In this document: piece by piece, positions 52,287 to 61,426 of the stretch
Numbering within the stretch: the first letter of the stretch is position 1
How the letters are laid out: the number at the start of each line of letters is the position of its first letter
Source: Cloacibacillus sp.
Lineage (GTDB): Bacteria > Synergistota > Synergistia > Synergistales > Synergistaceae
Assembly: GCA_036655895.1 (NCBI GenBank)
Contig: JAVVPF010000005.1
Span: 19,401 to 83,400, forward strand
Direction: 5' to 3'
Length of the DNA stretch: 64,000 bases
Notes under the pieces: model-generated
Told to the model about the DNA's origin: nothing
What the model saw: the letters and a program-made list of their open reading frames with translations, nothing else
Database searches by the model: none
Translations under genes and position numbers: made by a program

Positions 52287-52292
52287 ATTATA
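52287..52292 (-). promoter_or_regulatory. Possible -10 element of the formate dehydrogenase promoter
   Basis: TATAAT on the minus strand about 50 bases before the fdhA start. No clear -35 partner is seen. The rest of 52293-52510 shows no gene I trust. Confidence 0.35.
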
Positions 52293-52513
52293 TAAGAAAA
52301 TAACCTTAAATGAAGCGCCCGCTCCTTTTGTTTTACAAATTCATCGGTAAAAACGCGCGCCCCTATTGCATTATTTGCCGAATGAAAGATAATAGGAGCG
52401 TTGTGAATGTCCGATAGTAACGGGAATATACCAATAATTAAAATCATTTGGAACGATGTTTGCCAGATTCTTGATGAGTTTTGTACATTCTACAGTAAAA
52501 AATGAAATTCTTA

Positions 52514-52543
52514 TTGCAGTTACCTGTGATGAGGGGATATAAT
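52514..52543 (+). promoter_or_regulatory. Promoter of the hydrogenase operon
   Basis: TTGCAG, 18 bases, TATAAT (52538-52543). The start site near 52550 lies just before the structured leader. Confidence 0.6.
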
Positions 52544-52563
52544 AGTTATGCTTTGTGTACTTT

Positions 52564-52692
52564 TTCGCAAGTGCTCTCTATCGCGCGCATAAGCGCGGTA
52601 GATATAAGCTCCAAAAGAGTTTTGGACTTGCGAATTTATATGTAACTTTGTGGTTACATCTGCGCCCTTTCAGGCGGGAGGGTCTGAAAGGG
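52564..52692 (+). ncRNA. Structured leader RNA (three-way junction plus two hairpins)
   Basis: TTCGCAAGT (52564-52572) pairs with ACTTGCGAA (52626-52634), closing a junction that encloses a 10-bp hairpin (52577-52586 with 52593-52602, GCATAA loop) and a 6-bp hairpin CCAAAA/TTTTGG (52611-52625). Then follow ATGTAAC/GTTACAT (52640-52659) and a perfect 9-bp CCCTTTCAG/CTGAAAGGG hairpin (52665-52692) just before the hydC Shine-Dalgarno. I recognise no known riboswitch class. No T-run is present, so control, if any, would be translational or by stability. Confidence 0.6.
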
Positions 52693-52716
52693 AGATAATT
52701 AAGGAGGGTGCGTTTT

Positions 52717-53193
52717 ATGGTGGAGAAAGCGTCGGAAAAGCAGTGGGAGCAGCTTGCAGAGCTCCTAGGCAAATACCGCGGCACTAAGGGCAGCGTCATT
52801 CCCGTGCTTCAGCAGGCTCAGGAAATCTTCGGCTATCTGCCGAAAGAGGTCCTGATTGAGATCAGCAAAGAACTGAGTGTCCCCATCAGCCAGATATTTG
52901 GCGTGGTGACCTTCTACGCACAGTTCCATCTTGAACCGCGCGGAGAAAACATCATCAGGTCGTGCCAGGGCACAGCCTGCCATGTCCGCGGAGCCAAGAA
53001 GGTGCTTGAGGCCATTCGCAACAAGATAGGCCTCAAAGAAGAAGAAACAACGACCCCGGATCTCAAGTTCACGCTTGAAACAGTCGCCTGCATAGGCGCC
53101 TGCGGCCTTGCGCCGTGCATCGTCGTGAATGACGAGACGCACGGAAGGCTTACGCCGGAATCCGTCAATGTGATTCTGGGCAAGTACGCTTAA
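52717..53193 (+). CDS. hydC: NADH-dependent hydrogenase subunit HydC (NuoE-like)
   Basis: A 158-aa thioredoxin-fold 2Fe-2S protein of the NuoE family. The cluster ligands are S-C-Q-G-T-A-C-H near residue 90 and A-C-I-G-A-C-G near 126. In bifurcating [FeFe] hydrogenases this subunit sits with HydB and relays electrons. GGAGGG lies about 8 bases before ATG 52717; an in-frame GTG at 52708 is part of that region and unlikely. It is the first gene of a four-gene operon, behind a structured leader. Confidence 0.92.
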   Translation: MVEKASEKQWEQLAELLGKYRGTKGSVIPVLQQAQEIFGYLPKEVLIEISKELSVPISQIFGVVTFYAQFHLEPRGENIIRSCQGTACHVRGAKKVLEAIRNKIGLKEEETTTPDLKFTLETVACIGACGLAPCIVVNDETHGRLTPESVNVILGKYA

Positions 53194-53212
53194 GATAAGG
53201 GAGGAACACTAA

Positions 53213-53593
53213 ATGGCAATCAAGAGTCTTGAAGATCTTCGCAAAATAAAAGATGAAGCAAAGAAACATACAGAGGCCAGGAAGCTCAACGAAAGACAGA
53301 TAATCATCGGCATGGGCACCTGCGGCATAGCGGCCGGAGCCCGTCAAATTATGACCGCCGTTCTCGAAGAGCTTGCAAAGCGCAACATCCATGACGTGGC
53401 CGTGCTCCAGACCGGCTGCATCGGTATGTGCCAGAAAGAGCCTCTTCTCGACATAGTGCGCCCTGGAGAAGACAGAGTCACCTACGGCCCCGTGAGCCCC
53501 ACGGACGTGCCGCGCATCATAGCTGACCATCTCGTCAACGGGCAAGTGGTGGAAGATCTGGTAGTAGCTAAGATCCCCGCCAAAGAAGCATAG
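53213..53593 (+). CDS. 2Fe-2S thioredoxin-like ferredoxin of the hydrogenase operon
   Basis: A 126-aa protein with a (2Fe-2S) ferredoxin domain like the N-terminus of HydB/NuoF. Ligands are G-T-C-G-I-A-A-G-A near residue 36 and T-G-C-I-G-M-C near 68. The N-terminus is a charged helix. It lies between hydC and hydB with 19-base gaps and GGGAGG before its ATG. Such stand-alone ferredoxins occur in several bifurcating hydrogenase operons, probably as an extra electron relay. Confidence 0.88.
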   Translation: MAIKSLEDLRKIKDEAKKHTEARKLNERQIIIGMGTCGIAAGARQIMTAVLEELAKRNIHDVAVLQTGCIGMCQKEPLLDIVRPGEDRVTYGPVSPTDVPRIIADHLVNGQVVEDLVVAKIPAKEA

Positions 53594-53612
53594 GTCGAAG
53601 GGAGGAATTCTA

Positions 53613-55403
53613 ATGGCTCTCGTAAGAGCTCACGTACTGGTCTGCACCGGCACAGGATGCGTTTCTTCGGGCTCAAAAAAAGTTATCGCCAAACTCGAAG
53701 AAGAACTCAAGGCAAAAGGCCTTGATAAAGAAGTAAAAATAGTAGAAACCGGATGCCAGGGATTCTGCGAGCAGGGTCCGCTGGTAATCATTTATCCTGA
53801 AGGCACCTTCTACACGCACGTTCAGGAGTCCGACATTCCCGAAATAGTCGACGAACATCTCATAAAGGGCCGCGTAGTTGGCCGTCTCCTCTTCAAGGAG
53901 CCGCTCACCGCAAAGAGCGTGCCCGATTATGCCGACATCGCCTTCTACAAAAAGCAGCACCGTCTCGTCCTCAAAAACTGCGGACACATCAACCCCGACT
54001 CGCTTGACGAATACATCGGCGCGGACGGCTACGAAGGCCTCGCAAAGGTGCTCCTCACAATGACGCCCGAGCAGGTCGTCGAAGAGATGAAAAAGACCGG
54101 CCTTCGCGGCCGCGGCGGCGGCGGCTTCCCCACAGGCATGAAATGGGGCTTCTGCCAGAAATCACCGGGCCCGAAGAAATACATCATCTGCAACGCTGAC
54201 GAGGGCGACCCCGGCGCGTTCATGGACCGCTCGCTGCTTGAAGGCGACCCGCACGCCATCCTGGAAGGCATGATAATCGGCGCCTACGCCATCGGAGCCG
54301 ACGAAGGATACATCTACTGCCGCGCTGAATACCCGCTTGCCATCAAGCGTCTGAAGCAGGCGATCGCCCAGGCCGAAGAGGCCGGGCTTCTTGGCCAGAA
54401 CATCTTAGGCACAGACTTCAGCTGCACCCTCCACATCAAAGAGGGAGCGGGAGCCTTTGTCTGCGGCGAAGAAACGGCCCTCATGCAGTCCATCGAGGGC
54501 AACCGCGGCATGCCGCGTCCGCGTCCTCCGTTCCCCGCTGTAAAGGGACTCTGGGGCAAGCCTTCAAACATCAACAACGTTGAAACATTCGCGAACATCC
54601 CCTACATCTTCCGCGTCGGCGCCGAAGAATACGCAAAGCTCGGCACCGAAAAGTCAAAGGGCACAAAGGTCTTCGCGCTTACCGGAAAGATAAACAACAC
54701 CGGACTTGCCGAAGTGCCGATGGGCATCTCGATGCGCGAGATCATCTTTGAAATAGGCGGCGGCATCCTGAACGGCAAGAAATTCAAAGCCGTGCAGATA
54801 GGCGGCCCCTCCGGCGGATGTATGCCGGAAGAACTGCTCGACACCCCCGTCGACTACGACTCGCTCATCGCGGCGGGCGCAATGATGGGCTCCGGCGGCC
54901 TCGTCGTAATGGACGAAGACACCTGCATGGTAGACGTCGCGAAATTCTTCCTCACCTTCACACAGTCCGAATCCTGCGGCAAATGCACGCCATGCCGCGA
55001 GGGAACGAAGCGCATGCTTGAGATCCTCACCAAGATAACGGACGGCAAGGGCGAAGAAGGCGACATCGAAAAGCTGGAAAAACTGGCCTCATCCATCAAA
55101 GCCGGCGCGCTCTGCGCACTCGGCCAGACGGCTCCGAACCCGGTCCTTTCCACGCTTCGCTACTTCAGAGACGAATACGAAGCGCACATCAAAGACAAGA
55201 AGTGCCCAGCGGGACAGTGCCAGCATCTTCTCAGCTACAAGATCACCGAAGCCTGCAAAGGCTGCGGCATCTGCGCCAAGAATTGCCCTGTCAACGCGAT
55301 CACCGGCGAACCGAAGAAGCAGTACGTCATCGACCAGGCAAAGTGCATCAAGTGCGGCGTATGCTTCACCAAATGCCCGTTCAAGGCGATTGTGCGCGGC
55401 TAA
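53613..55403 (+). CDS. hydB: Bifurcating hydrogenase subunit HydB (NuoF-like)
   Basis: A 596-aa flavoprotein. In order it has an N-terminal 2Fe-2S thioredoxin-like domain (C-T-G-T-G-C near residue 10, G-C-Q-G-F-C near 48), the NuoF core with FMN/NADH motifs G-R-G-G-G-G-F-P-T-G and N-A-D-E-G-D-P-G-A, E-S-C-G-K-C-x2-C for a 4Fe-4S cluster near 455, and two C-terminal 4Fe-4S motifs (C-K-G-C-G-I-C, C-I-K-C-G-V-C). It is the NAD(H)-binding subunit where flavin-based bifurcation occurs. Confidence 0.93.
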   Translation: MALVRAHVLVCTGTGCVSSGSKKVIAKLEEELKAKGLDKEVKIVETGCQGFCEQGPLVIIYPEGTFYTHVQESDIPEIVDEHLIKGRVVGRLLFKEPLTAKSVPDYADIAFYKKQHRLVLKNCGHINPDSLDEYIGADGYEGLAKVLLTMTPEQVVEEMKKTGLRGRGGGGFPTGMKWGFCQKSPGPKKYIICNADEGDPGAFMDRSLLEGDPHAILEGMIIGAYAIGADEGYIYCRAEYPLAIKRLKQAIAQAEEAGLLGQNILGTDFSCTLHIKEGAGAFVCGEETALMQSIEGNRGMPRPRPPFPAVKGLWGKPSNINNVETFANIPYIFRVGAEEYAKLGTEKSKGTKVFALTGKINNTGLAEVPMGISMREIIFEIGGGILNGKKFKAVQIGGPSGGCMPEELLDTPVDYDSLIAAGAMMGSGGLVVMDEDTCMVDVAKFFLTFTQSESCGKCTPCREGTKRMLEILTKITDGKGEEGDIEKLEKLASSIKAGALCALGQTAPNPVLSTLRYFRDEYEAHIKDKKCPAGQCQHLLSYKITEACKGCGICAKNCPVNAITGEPKKQYVIDQAKCIKCGVCFTKCPFKAIVRG

Positions 55404-55434
55404 TTTCGGCTAATGGAAGGGGAGTAAAAATAAT

Positions 55435-57180
55435 ATGGAACTTGTTAAGGTTACTATAGACGGCAAAACAGTAGAGGTGCCATCCGATTTTACCGTGATC
55501 GAAGCCGCTGCCAAAGCCGGAATCCGCATTCCTCAGCTCTGCTACCACCCAGAGCTGGCTAAAGAGGGCGCGTGCCGCGTCTGCATCGTTGAAATAGAAA
55601 AGGCGCGCGGACTTGGCGCAGCCTGCGTCTATCCCGTGGCGGACGGCATGATCGTTCACACCAACACGCCCAAAGTGCGCGAGACGCGCAAAACGGTAAT
55701 GGAGCTGCTCCTTGCGAACCACCCGCAGGACTGCCTCTTCTGCCAGAAGAACAACGACTGCGAGCTGCAGCGTACGGCGGCCGACCTCGGCATTCGCGAA
55801 GTCCCCTATGCAGGCGACAAACGCTCAGCCACAAAAGACGAGAGCAATCCCAGCCTCGTGCGCGACCCCAATAAGTGCATCCTCTGCGGACGCTGCATCA
55901 GAGCGTGCCACGAACGCCAGGGCCTCGACGTTTACGCCTTTGTCAACCGCGGCTTCAAAACGATAGTCGAACCCGCCTTCGGACGCGGCCTCGACGGCGT
56001 CGCCTGCACCTACTGCGGACAGTGCGCCGCGGTCTGCCCGACAGCCGCCATCTGCGAGCGCGACGACACCGAAAAAGTATTCGCCGCCATCGCCGACCCG
56101 AAAAAATACACCGTCGTACAGACGGCTCCCGCCACACGCGTCGCCCTGGGCGAAGCGCTCGGCCTCGAACCCGGACAGGTCGTCACCGGCAAAATGGTGG
56201 CAGCCCTTCGCAGGCTCGGCTTTGACAAAGTATTCGACACCGACTTCAGCGCCGACCTTACGATAATGGAAGAGGGACACGAGTTCCTCGACCGCGTCCT
56301 CCACGGCGGATGCCTGCCCATGATCACCTCCTGCTCGCCGGGCTGGATCAACTTCATCGAGATCAAATATCCCGACCTCCTCCCGCACCTCTCAACGGCC
56401 AAATCGCCGCAGGGAATGTTCGGCGCGGTAGCGAAAACCTATTTCGCAGAGACCCAGGGACTTAAGCCGGAAGATGTTTACAGCGTATCCATCATGCCAT
56501 GCACAGCCAAAAAGGCCGAATGTGTGCGCCCGCAGCTTCAGAGCAACCCCGGCATCCCCGACGTCGACACAGTTCTTACAACGCGTGAACTTGGCCGCAT
56601 GATCAAGAACGCGGGCATCGACTTCGAGAACCTTCCCGAAGAAGAATACGACAACCCGCTTGGCTCGTCCACGGGAGCTGCCGCTATCTTCGGAGTGACC
56701 GGCGGCGTCATGGAAGCGGCGCTTCGCACAGTCTACGCCGTGCTCAACGACGGCAAAGACATCCCCGGGATCATCTTTGAACCCGTCCGCGGCATGGAAG
56801 GCATCAAAGAGGCCTCCGTCGACGTTCCCATCAACGGCGAGACCGTCACAGTGAAAATAGCGGTCGCCCATACGCTGAAAAACGCAAAGACCCTCATGGA
56901 CAAAGTTCGCGCGGGCGAAGCCGACTATCACTTCATCGAAGTCATGGCCTGCCCCGGCGGATGCATCGGCGGCGGCGGACAGCCCCAGCCCGTCAACGCG
57001 GAAATCCGCGCCGCGCGCACAAAGGCTCTCTACAGCGTCGACGAAGCGAAGGAACTGCGCCAGTCGCACAAGAACCCCGACATCGTCGCGCTATACGAAA
57101 AATGGCTCGGCAAACCTCTCGGCGAGAAGTCACACCACCTTCTCCACACGCATTATGGAGCACAGCCCAGAGAGTTTTAG
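55435..57180 (+). CDS. hydA: [FeFe] hydrogenase catalytic subunit HydA
   Basis: A 581-aa [FeFe] hydrogenase. The N-terminal 2Fe-2S domain and the Cys3His and 2x4Fe-4S domains (C-I-L-C-G-R-C, C-T-Y-C-G-Q-C) precede the H-cluster domain. All three H-cluster signatures are present: T-S-C-S-P-G-W near 297, M-P-C-T-A-K-K near 353, and M-A-C-P-G-G-C-I-G-G-G-G near 503. It is one of the longer modular forms, as found in HydABC complexes. Maturases HydEFG are not in the window. It ends at a strong hairpin. Confidence 0.96.
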   Translation: MELVKVTIDGKTVEVPSDFTVIEAAAKAGIRIPQLCYHPELAKEGACRVCIVEIEKARGLGAACVYPVADGMIVHTNTPKVRETRKTVMELLLANHPQDCLFCQKNNDCELQRTAADLGIREVPYAGDKRSATKDESNPSLVRDPNKCILCGRCIRACHERQGLDVYAFVNRGFKTIVEPAFGRGLDGVACTYCGQCAAVCPTAAICERDDTEKVFAAIADPKKYTVVQTAPATRVALGEALGLEPGQVVTGKMVAALRRLGFDKVFDTDFSADLTIMEEGHEFLDRVLHGGCLPMITSCSPGWINFIEIKYPDLLPHLSTAKSPQGMFGAVAKTYFAETQGLKPEDVYSVSIMPCTAKKAECVRPQLQSNPGIPDVDTVLTTRELGRMIKNAGIDFENLPEEEYDNPLGSSTGAAAIFGVTGGVMEAALRTVYAVLNDGKDIPGIIFEPVRGMEGIKEASVDVPINGETVTVKIAVAHTLKNAKTLMDKVRAGEADYHFIEVMACPGGCIGGGGQPQPVNAEIRAARTKALYSVDEAKELRQSHKNPDIVALYEKWLGKPLGEKSHHLLHTHYGAQPREF

Positions 57181-57197
57181 CTTACAAAAAATATGAT

Positions 57198-57237
57198 AGA
57201 CGCAAACGGGAGGCCTCAAGGCCTCCCGTTTGCGTCT
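57198..57237 (+). terminator. Terminator hairpin of the hydrogenase operon
   Basis: A perfect 18-bp stem with a 4-base TCAA loop (arms 57198-57215 and 57220-57237). There is no T-run, but the stability and position fit transcription termination or 3' end protection. Confidence 0.75.
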
Positions 57238-57311
57238 GCGCGGCGCCGCTGCCTTCATGTGAATTTTGCTGCTTTTGGCACTGCCATTTTTTTGTTGCCG
57301 CACATATTTTG

Positions 57312-57340
57312 TTGCGGCCTATTAGTTTTTTAGGTATGCT
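57312..57340 (+). promoter_or_regulatory. Promoter of the Synerg-CTERM protein gene
   Basis: TTGCGG, 17 bases, TATGCT, about 40 bases before the ATG at 57381. Confidence 0.5.
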
Positions 57341-57380
57341 TAGCTTCAGTTTGCACATCAGATAAGAAAGAGGTTTTATA

Positions 57381-60300
57381 ATGAGGCGATATCAAAAGTA
57401 TTTGCTCCACCTATCTTTGCTGCTGATCGTAGCTTTTATAGCCTTTGCGGGATACAGGTCGGCGCCGTTTGCGACCGCAGACGACAAGGACCCCACCCCC
57501 CAGGAGCAGGCAGAGACGATCCGGGGTCTGCCCTTCGGCCCTCTTAATACGATGGAACCGAGCGTATATCAGGCGGGGGCGGATGCCGCCAAAAACAGCT
57601 TCCTCTCCGTGGCGAAGAAGAATCAAATGGTTATAGGCTATGCGAAGATGGGCGGCATCACCCCCACGCACTTTTCTTTTCGCGCGCTGCCCAAGAGCGG
57701 CGAAAATTCCGCCACGATAGAGGCGCTTAGGCCGGTGCAAAGAGGCCCCGAACAAACTATCATGGAATATAAGATGCCAGAGGCACAGCTGCGCGCTGGC
57801 GTCTCCGGCGTGCGCCCTGTGACGGTAGAGGTCTCCCCTCTCAACGAAATGGAGCCATCCAGCGTCACAGTCCCGTCGGCCGTCATGGCGGAGGTGCTGC
57901 TTGGTTGGGGTGGCAACTGTACATTAAATTACAGCTACGTGGACGAAGATAAAGTGACTATAAGCAAGATGCTGGCACTTGATGTCCCCACTTCCTACAT
58001 TGTTTACCACCCCAAAGGAGGAGCGGATAGCAATATATTCACAGGCTCTTGTCTTGACGCTCTGATGAGGGATGTGAACAATGACGGCTACAGTGACCTC
58101 TTTGTCCTTCGTCCTTGTGTGCAGCCCAATATGTACAACATAACGATCAATGTGGATATGTTCGACGGGAAAAACCTTTTCGACTGTGCGGCCTCCGACG
58201 CAAAGCCAACGCCACAGAGTACCATGGTTGTGGCCAGTATCGACCCTTATCAGGCAAACGACGCCTATATGCCGATGCAGGCGCGGTTTGCGGCGGCAGA
58301 TCTTGACAAAGACGGCACCTCGCTTGAGATCCCTATAGTCTACTCCAGCAGCGACGCCCTCTGGCTGACAATGGTGAGGTGCAGCGGAGGCGCCCTTAAA
58401 CTCAACGGCGAAAGCGACCCGTACCATAAGATAGCCGATAGTTCTAACAAAAGCGAGCGTACTACCGAAGGGGCCGATATCACGGTAGGCGACTTTGACG
58501 GCGACGGCAGGTCCGAGATTGTCGTCGTGCGCGGTGAATATAATGGTACAAATAAACACGACCCCGATGAGAAAAACAGAAACAACCTGAGCTTTTATTT
58601 CTACAGGCTGAACGGCAATACGATAGAATTGATGTTCAACTTCTGGGATGAGGCCTCTAATCTTTGGCGCAGCAACGACCTTACCTCCGTCATTCGCGCG
58701 GAGGCCGGCGATTTCGACGGCAACGGCAGAGACGAGCTTGTCTATTCTCATCCCGGGTGGTCTGGCAAACAAGGCGGTGTTTTATATGTGAGCCTCAAGG
58801 AATGGGACAAAAAATTGGAAGGTCCCGGGAGCAAGACCTTGAACCTGAACACTAATTCAGCCTATGGCTGGGTATTATCTGAAAATAGCGGCCACCACGA
58901 CCTTGCGCTTGGCAACTACAAATGCACGCAGAATAATGTGAAACAGATAGGCATTGCGCAGATGGGCGGTAATGGCATAGACTATGCCGTCATGGACTAC
59001 GTCAACGGAGCGTTCAGCACGGAGGCGGGTTTCAAAACCGAACTCGGCAACCCGGCCGTCCCTGTCAGCGTAACGGCCGTCGACCTTGACCACGAAACGA
59101 TGATCCTGGGCGAGCCTACGGTGGTGACCATTAACGACCACCTACAGATGCTGGTCGAACTGCAGGCCCCTCCAAAACACTTTGACATCATCGACGGCCA
59201 AACGATCGACGTGCTCTCGCAGAGGGCAAAGAAGGTGGATGGCAACCTGGGAAGTGTCTATAGTACGGCCGTATATGTGAAGGACACTGAAGGGACGGTC
59301 TCAAGCAACACGCAGGCGGAGACTCTATCCTGGAGCGTGGGCGCAAAGATTGACGGCGGCGGCGCTTTTCCAACGCCCCCCGAAAACGGATACGGTAAAG
59401 TGCGCAAGTGGCTGCAGAGTGGCGGCGCCTCCGCAAATGCGGGCGGAAGCATAGCCTCTACTGAGGCGCAATCAAATACGAAGGACATCGCCTATCAAAC
59501 AAGCATGTCCATGTCTATCCTCACCACGGACGTGGACTGCATCGTCTATAAACCCGACGTCATGACAATTTATCGCTACCCCGTCATTTACCCCGTCGAA
59601 GGCAAGGGGCGGAATGAGACAAGGGTAGTGAGCGGGGAGGAATACGGCCTAAGCGTAGACGTCACCGAGAAGCCGAGCGACCTGGTTTTGCAGATATGCG
59701 TCCCCGATGACTCCAAAGACCCGAAAACCGGAATTGGAGGCGAAATCGACTGGTATCAGCCGGTGCATCAGAACTACAACCTCTTCTCATATCCAAGAAG
59801 CATCAAGGAGCTTCCAAAATATCCGACGCGTCAGACCGCCGCTCCTGGAGCGATAGTAACGATAGGAGGAGACAAGTACCCCGACGTCGACTCTGAAACA
59901 GATATAATGCACAACGAAACCAATAGCGACGTGGCGAGCGTTACGAATAAATTTGGCGCCGAAGGCGGAATAGGGGCTAAAATGGGCAACGTCAATAAAT
60001 ATACGGGAAAGGGCGCGCTCAACACCATGGTGTCGTTTGGCATCGATGGAGGGCGGAGCAATACCTCCGTCTCGCAGTCAAACTTCTCCCAGTGCAGCAA
60101 GTTTGTTACTCACTGTGCGCCGAGCAGCTATCAGAACGTATACCTAGGTCAAGAATTGAATGACATGCGCTTTGACCTGAATACGGGGACACTGATAGAT
60201 GAGACGGGCGCCCTGTTACAGTGCAACCTTATTGATAAGCTCGCGGATAGATATGTGGGGATATGGGATCCCGTAGACGGTCCATACTCGAAGAAGGCCG

Positions 60301-61298
60301 ACCCGGCGCTCAATCTGCCGAAGCGTCTGGATACCAGTGCATGGGAGTATAAAAAAGATCCGGTATCATCCGACTGGAGCACGGAGGAGACGCGCACGCT
60401 TCGCGGGCTTTCGATATGTGATAATTACTCGGATGTCTCCGAGTATATCACCTACGAGGATGTAAATCGCAGAGCCGTCGCCGTTGGAGAAAAATATAAG
60501 ATCAAGGTGAGGGTGTACAACTACAGCTTCAAAGGTATCAAGGACGTAAAGGCTGAGCTCTACTGGACGCCCGGCTATACCGCAGACGAGCTGACGCCCG
60601 AAAGAAAAGTGGCAGAGACAACCCCCTTTGAGCTTGACGGTTGGGACAAAGCCAGCAAGCTCTTCAAGGAGATCGAGTTTACGTGGGACACTGCTCCCGA
60701 CATCGCTGACATGCAAAACAACACGGATGGTGTGAAGACCGGTTATCTGCACGTGAAGCTCGTAGCTCCGGCAGGTTCTCAGATACACGACGATAACGAC
60801 TGGGGATATGTCGCGTGCGCCCTCTTTGACCCAGCCAAATATTTCAGTAAGAAATCAACCAGCCTGTCGGCCAAACCAGGCGAACGCGGAGCTGGCGCCC
60901 CGCTCAAAGCGGAGCTGGTCAAAGGCTCGGCGAAGCTGGTGACGGAGGGCGACAAGCATTTTGTCGAGGCGGAGGTGGCTATTTCAGGAAACATCGCTCT
61001 GCCCGACGCCAAGGTCCTTGTGATAAGCAAACAGAAAGACGGAAGCGAGCGGCTTCTGCGGGGGCGTTCATTCGGAGCGCTGCTGCCCGGTGAGAAGAGG
61101 ATAACGAAGATAAGGGTGCCGATCGATCGCCAATACGCCGAAAATAGCACCGGCGTCTATGTCCAGGTGATCTCTCCGTTCCTTGCGCTCCCCGTCAAAA
61201 GTCCCGTAACGCCAAGTTCAAGCGGCGGCTGCGACGCGGGCCTGGGATTCCTTGCGCTGGGCGCGCTACTGCCCTTCGCTCTGAAGAAAAAAAGATAA
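57381..61298 (+). CDS. Large secreted FG-GAP-type protein with Synerg-CTERM anchor
   Basis: A 1305-aa surface protein. It has an N-terminal signal/anchor helix (residues 9-25), then a region with four calcium-binding FG-GAP/EF-hand-like motifs (D-V-N-N-D-G-Y-S-D near 231, D-L-D-K-D-G-T near 310, D-F-D-G-D-G-R near 372, D-F-D-G-N-G-R near 445), typical of beta-propeller repeats. The middle is of unknown fold. Residues 1180-1270 look like an Ig-like or CARDB-type domain. The C-terminus (S-S-S-G-G-C, hydrophobic stretch, K-K-K-R) is a Synerg-CTERM sorting signal. Function unknown; surface adhesion or cell contact is plausible. Confidence 0.88.
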   Translation: MRRYQKYLLHLSLLLIVAFIAFAGYRSAPFATADDKDPTPQEQAETIRGLPFGPLNTMEPSVYQAGADAAKNSFLSVAKKNQMVIGYAKMGGITPTHFSFRALPKSGENSATIEALRPVQRGPEQTIMEYKMPEAQLRAGVSGVRPVTVEVSPLNEMEPSSVTVPSAVMAEVLLGWGGNCTLNYSYVDEDKVTISKMLALDVPTSYIVYHPKGGADSNIFTGSCLDALMRDVNNDGYSDLFVLRPCVQPNMYNITINVDMFDGKNLFDCAASDAKPTPQSTMVVASIDPYQANDAYMPMQARFAAADLDKDGTSLEIPIVYSSSDALWLTMVRCSGGALKLNGESDPYHKIADSSNKSERTTEGADITVGDFDGDGRSEIVVVRGEYNGTNKHDPDEKNRNNLSFYFYRLNGNTIELMFNFWDEASNLWRSNDLTSVIRAEAGDFDGNGRDELVYSHPGWSGKQGGVLYVSLKEWDKKLEGPGSKTLNLNTNSAYGWVLSENSGHHDLALGNYKCTQNNVKQIGIAQMGGNGIDYAVMDYVNGAFSTEAGFKTELGNPAVPVSVTAVDLDHETMILGEPTVVTINDHLQMLVELQAPPKHFDIIDGQTIDVLSQRAKKVDGNLGSVYSTAVYVKDTEGTVSSNTQAETLSWSVGAKIDGGGAFPTPPENGYGKVRKWLQSGGASANAGGSIASTEAQSNTKDIAYQTSMSMSILTTDVDCIVYKPDVMTIYRYPVIYPVEGKGRNETRVVSGEEYGLSVDVTEKPSDLVLQICVPDDSKDPKTGIGGEIDWYQPVHQNYNLFSYPRSIKELPKYPTRQTAAPGAIVTIGGDKYPDVDSETDIMHNETNSDVASVTNKFGAEGGIGAKMGNVNKYTGKGALNTMVSFGIDGGRSNTSVSQSNFSQCSKFVTHCAPSSYQNVYLGQELNDMRFDLNTGTLIDETGALLQCNLIDKLADRYVGIWDPVDGPYSKKADPALNLPKRLDTSAWEYKKDPVSSDWSTEETRTLRGLSICDNYSDVSEYITYEDVNRRAVAVGEKYKIKVRVYNYSFKGIKDVKAELYWTPGYTADELTPERKVAETTPFELDGWDKASKLFKEIEFTWDTAPDIADMQNNTDGVKTGYLHVKLVAPAGSQIHDDNDWGYVACALFDPAKYFSKKSTSLSAKPGERGAGAPLKAELVKGSAKLVTEGDKHFVEAEVAISGNIALPDAKVLVISKQKDGSERLLRGRSFGALLPGEKRITKIRVPIDRQYAENSTGVYVQVISPFLALPVKSPVTPSSSGGCDAGLGFLALGALLPFALKKKR

Positions 61299-61347
61299 AT
61301 CAAGAGGCCGTGTAAAAAGCGCGGCAAAGGTGACAAAAAGGGTGACA

Positions 61348-61393
61348 AAAGCGCCGCGGCGGGGGGTCGGACAACCCCCCGCCGCGGCGCTTT
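61348..61393. terminator. Very stable 20-bp hairpin between convergent genes
   Basis: A perfect 20-bp GC-rich stem (61348-61367 with 61374-61393) and 6-base loop. Its AAA and TTT ends are short, yet it probably ends both transcripts. Two near-copies of a GGTGACAAAA element (61330-61350) lie directly before it. Confidence 0.7.
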
Positions 61394-61426
61394 GCCGATG
61401 CCCTTGCGGACCGTCTGTCATTGCTT

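Noticed and set aside
52241..52447. 68-codon minus-strand frame upstream of fdhA
   Set aside because: It overlaps the likely fdhA promoter and Shine-Dalgarno; no good start signal.
52640..52659. ATGTAAC-N6-GTTACAT as a Rex (redox repressor) operator
   Set aside because: It lacks the TTGTGAA/TTCACAA type core and lies about 100 bases downstream of the promoter among RNA hairpins, so an RNA stem is the simpler reading.
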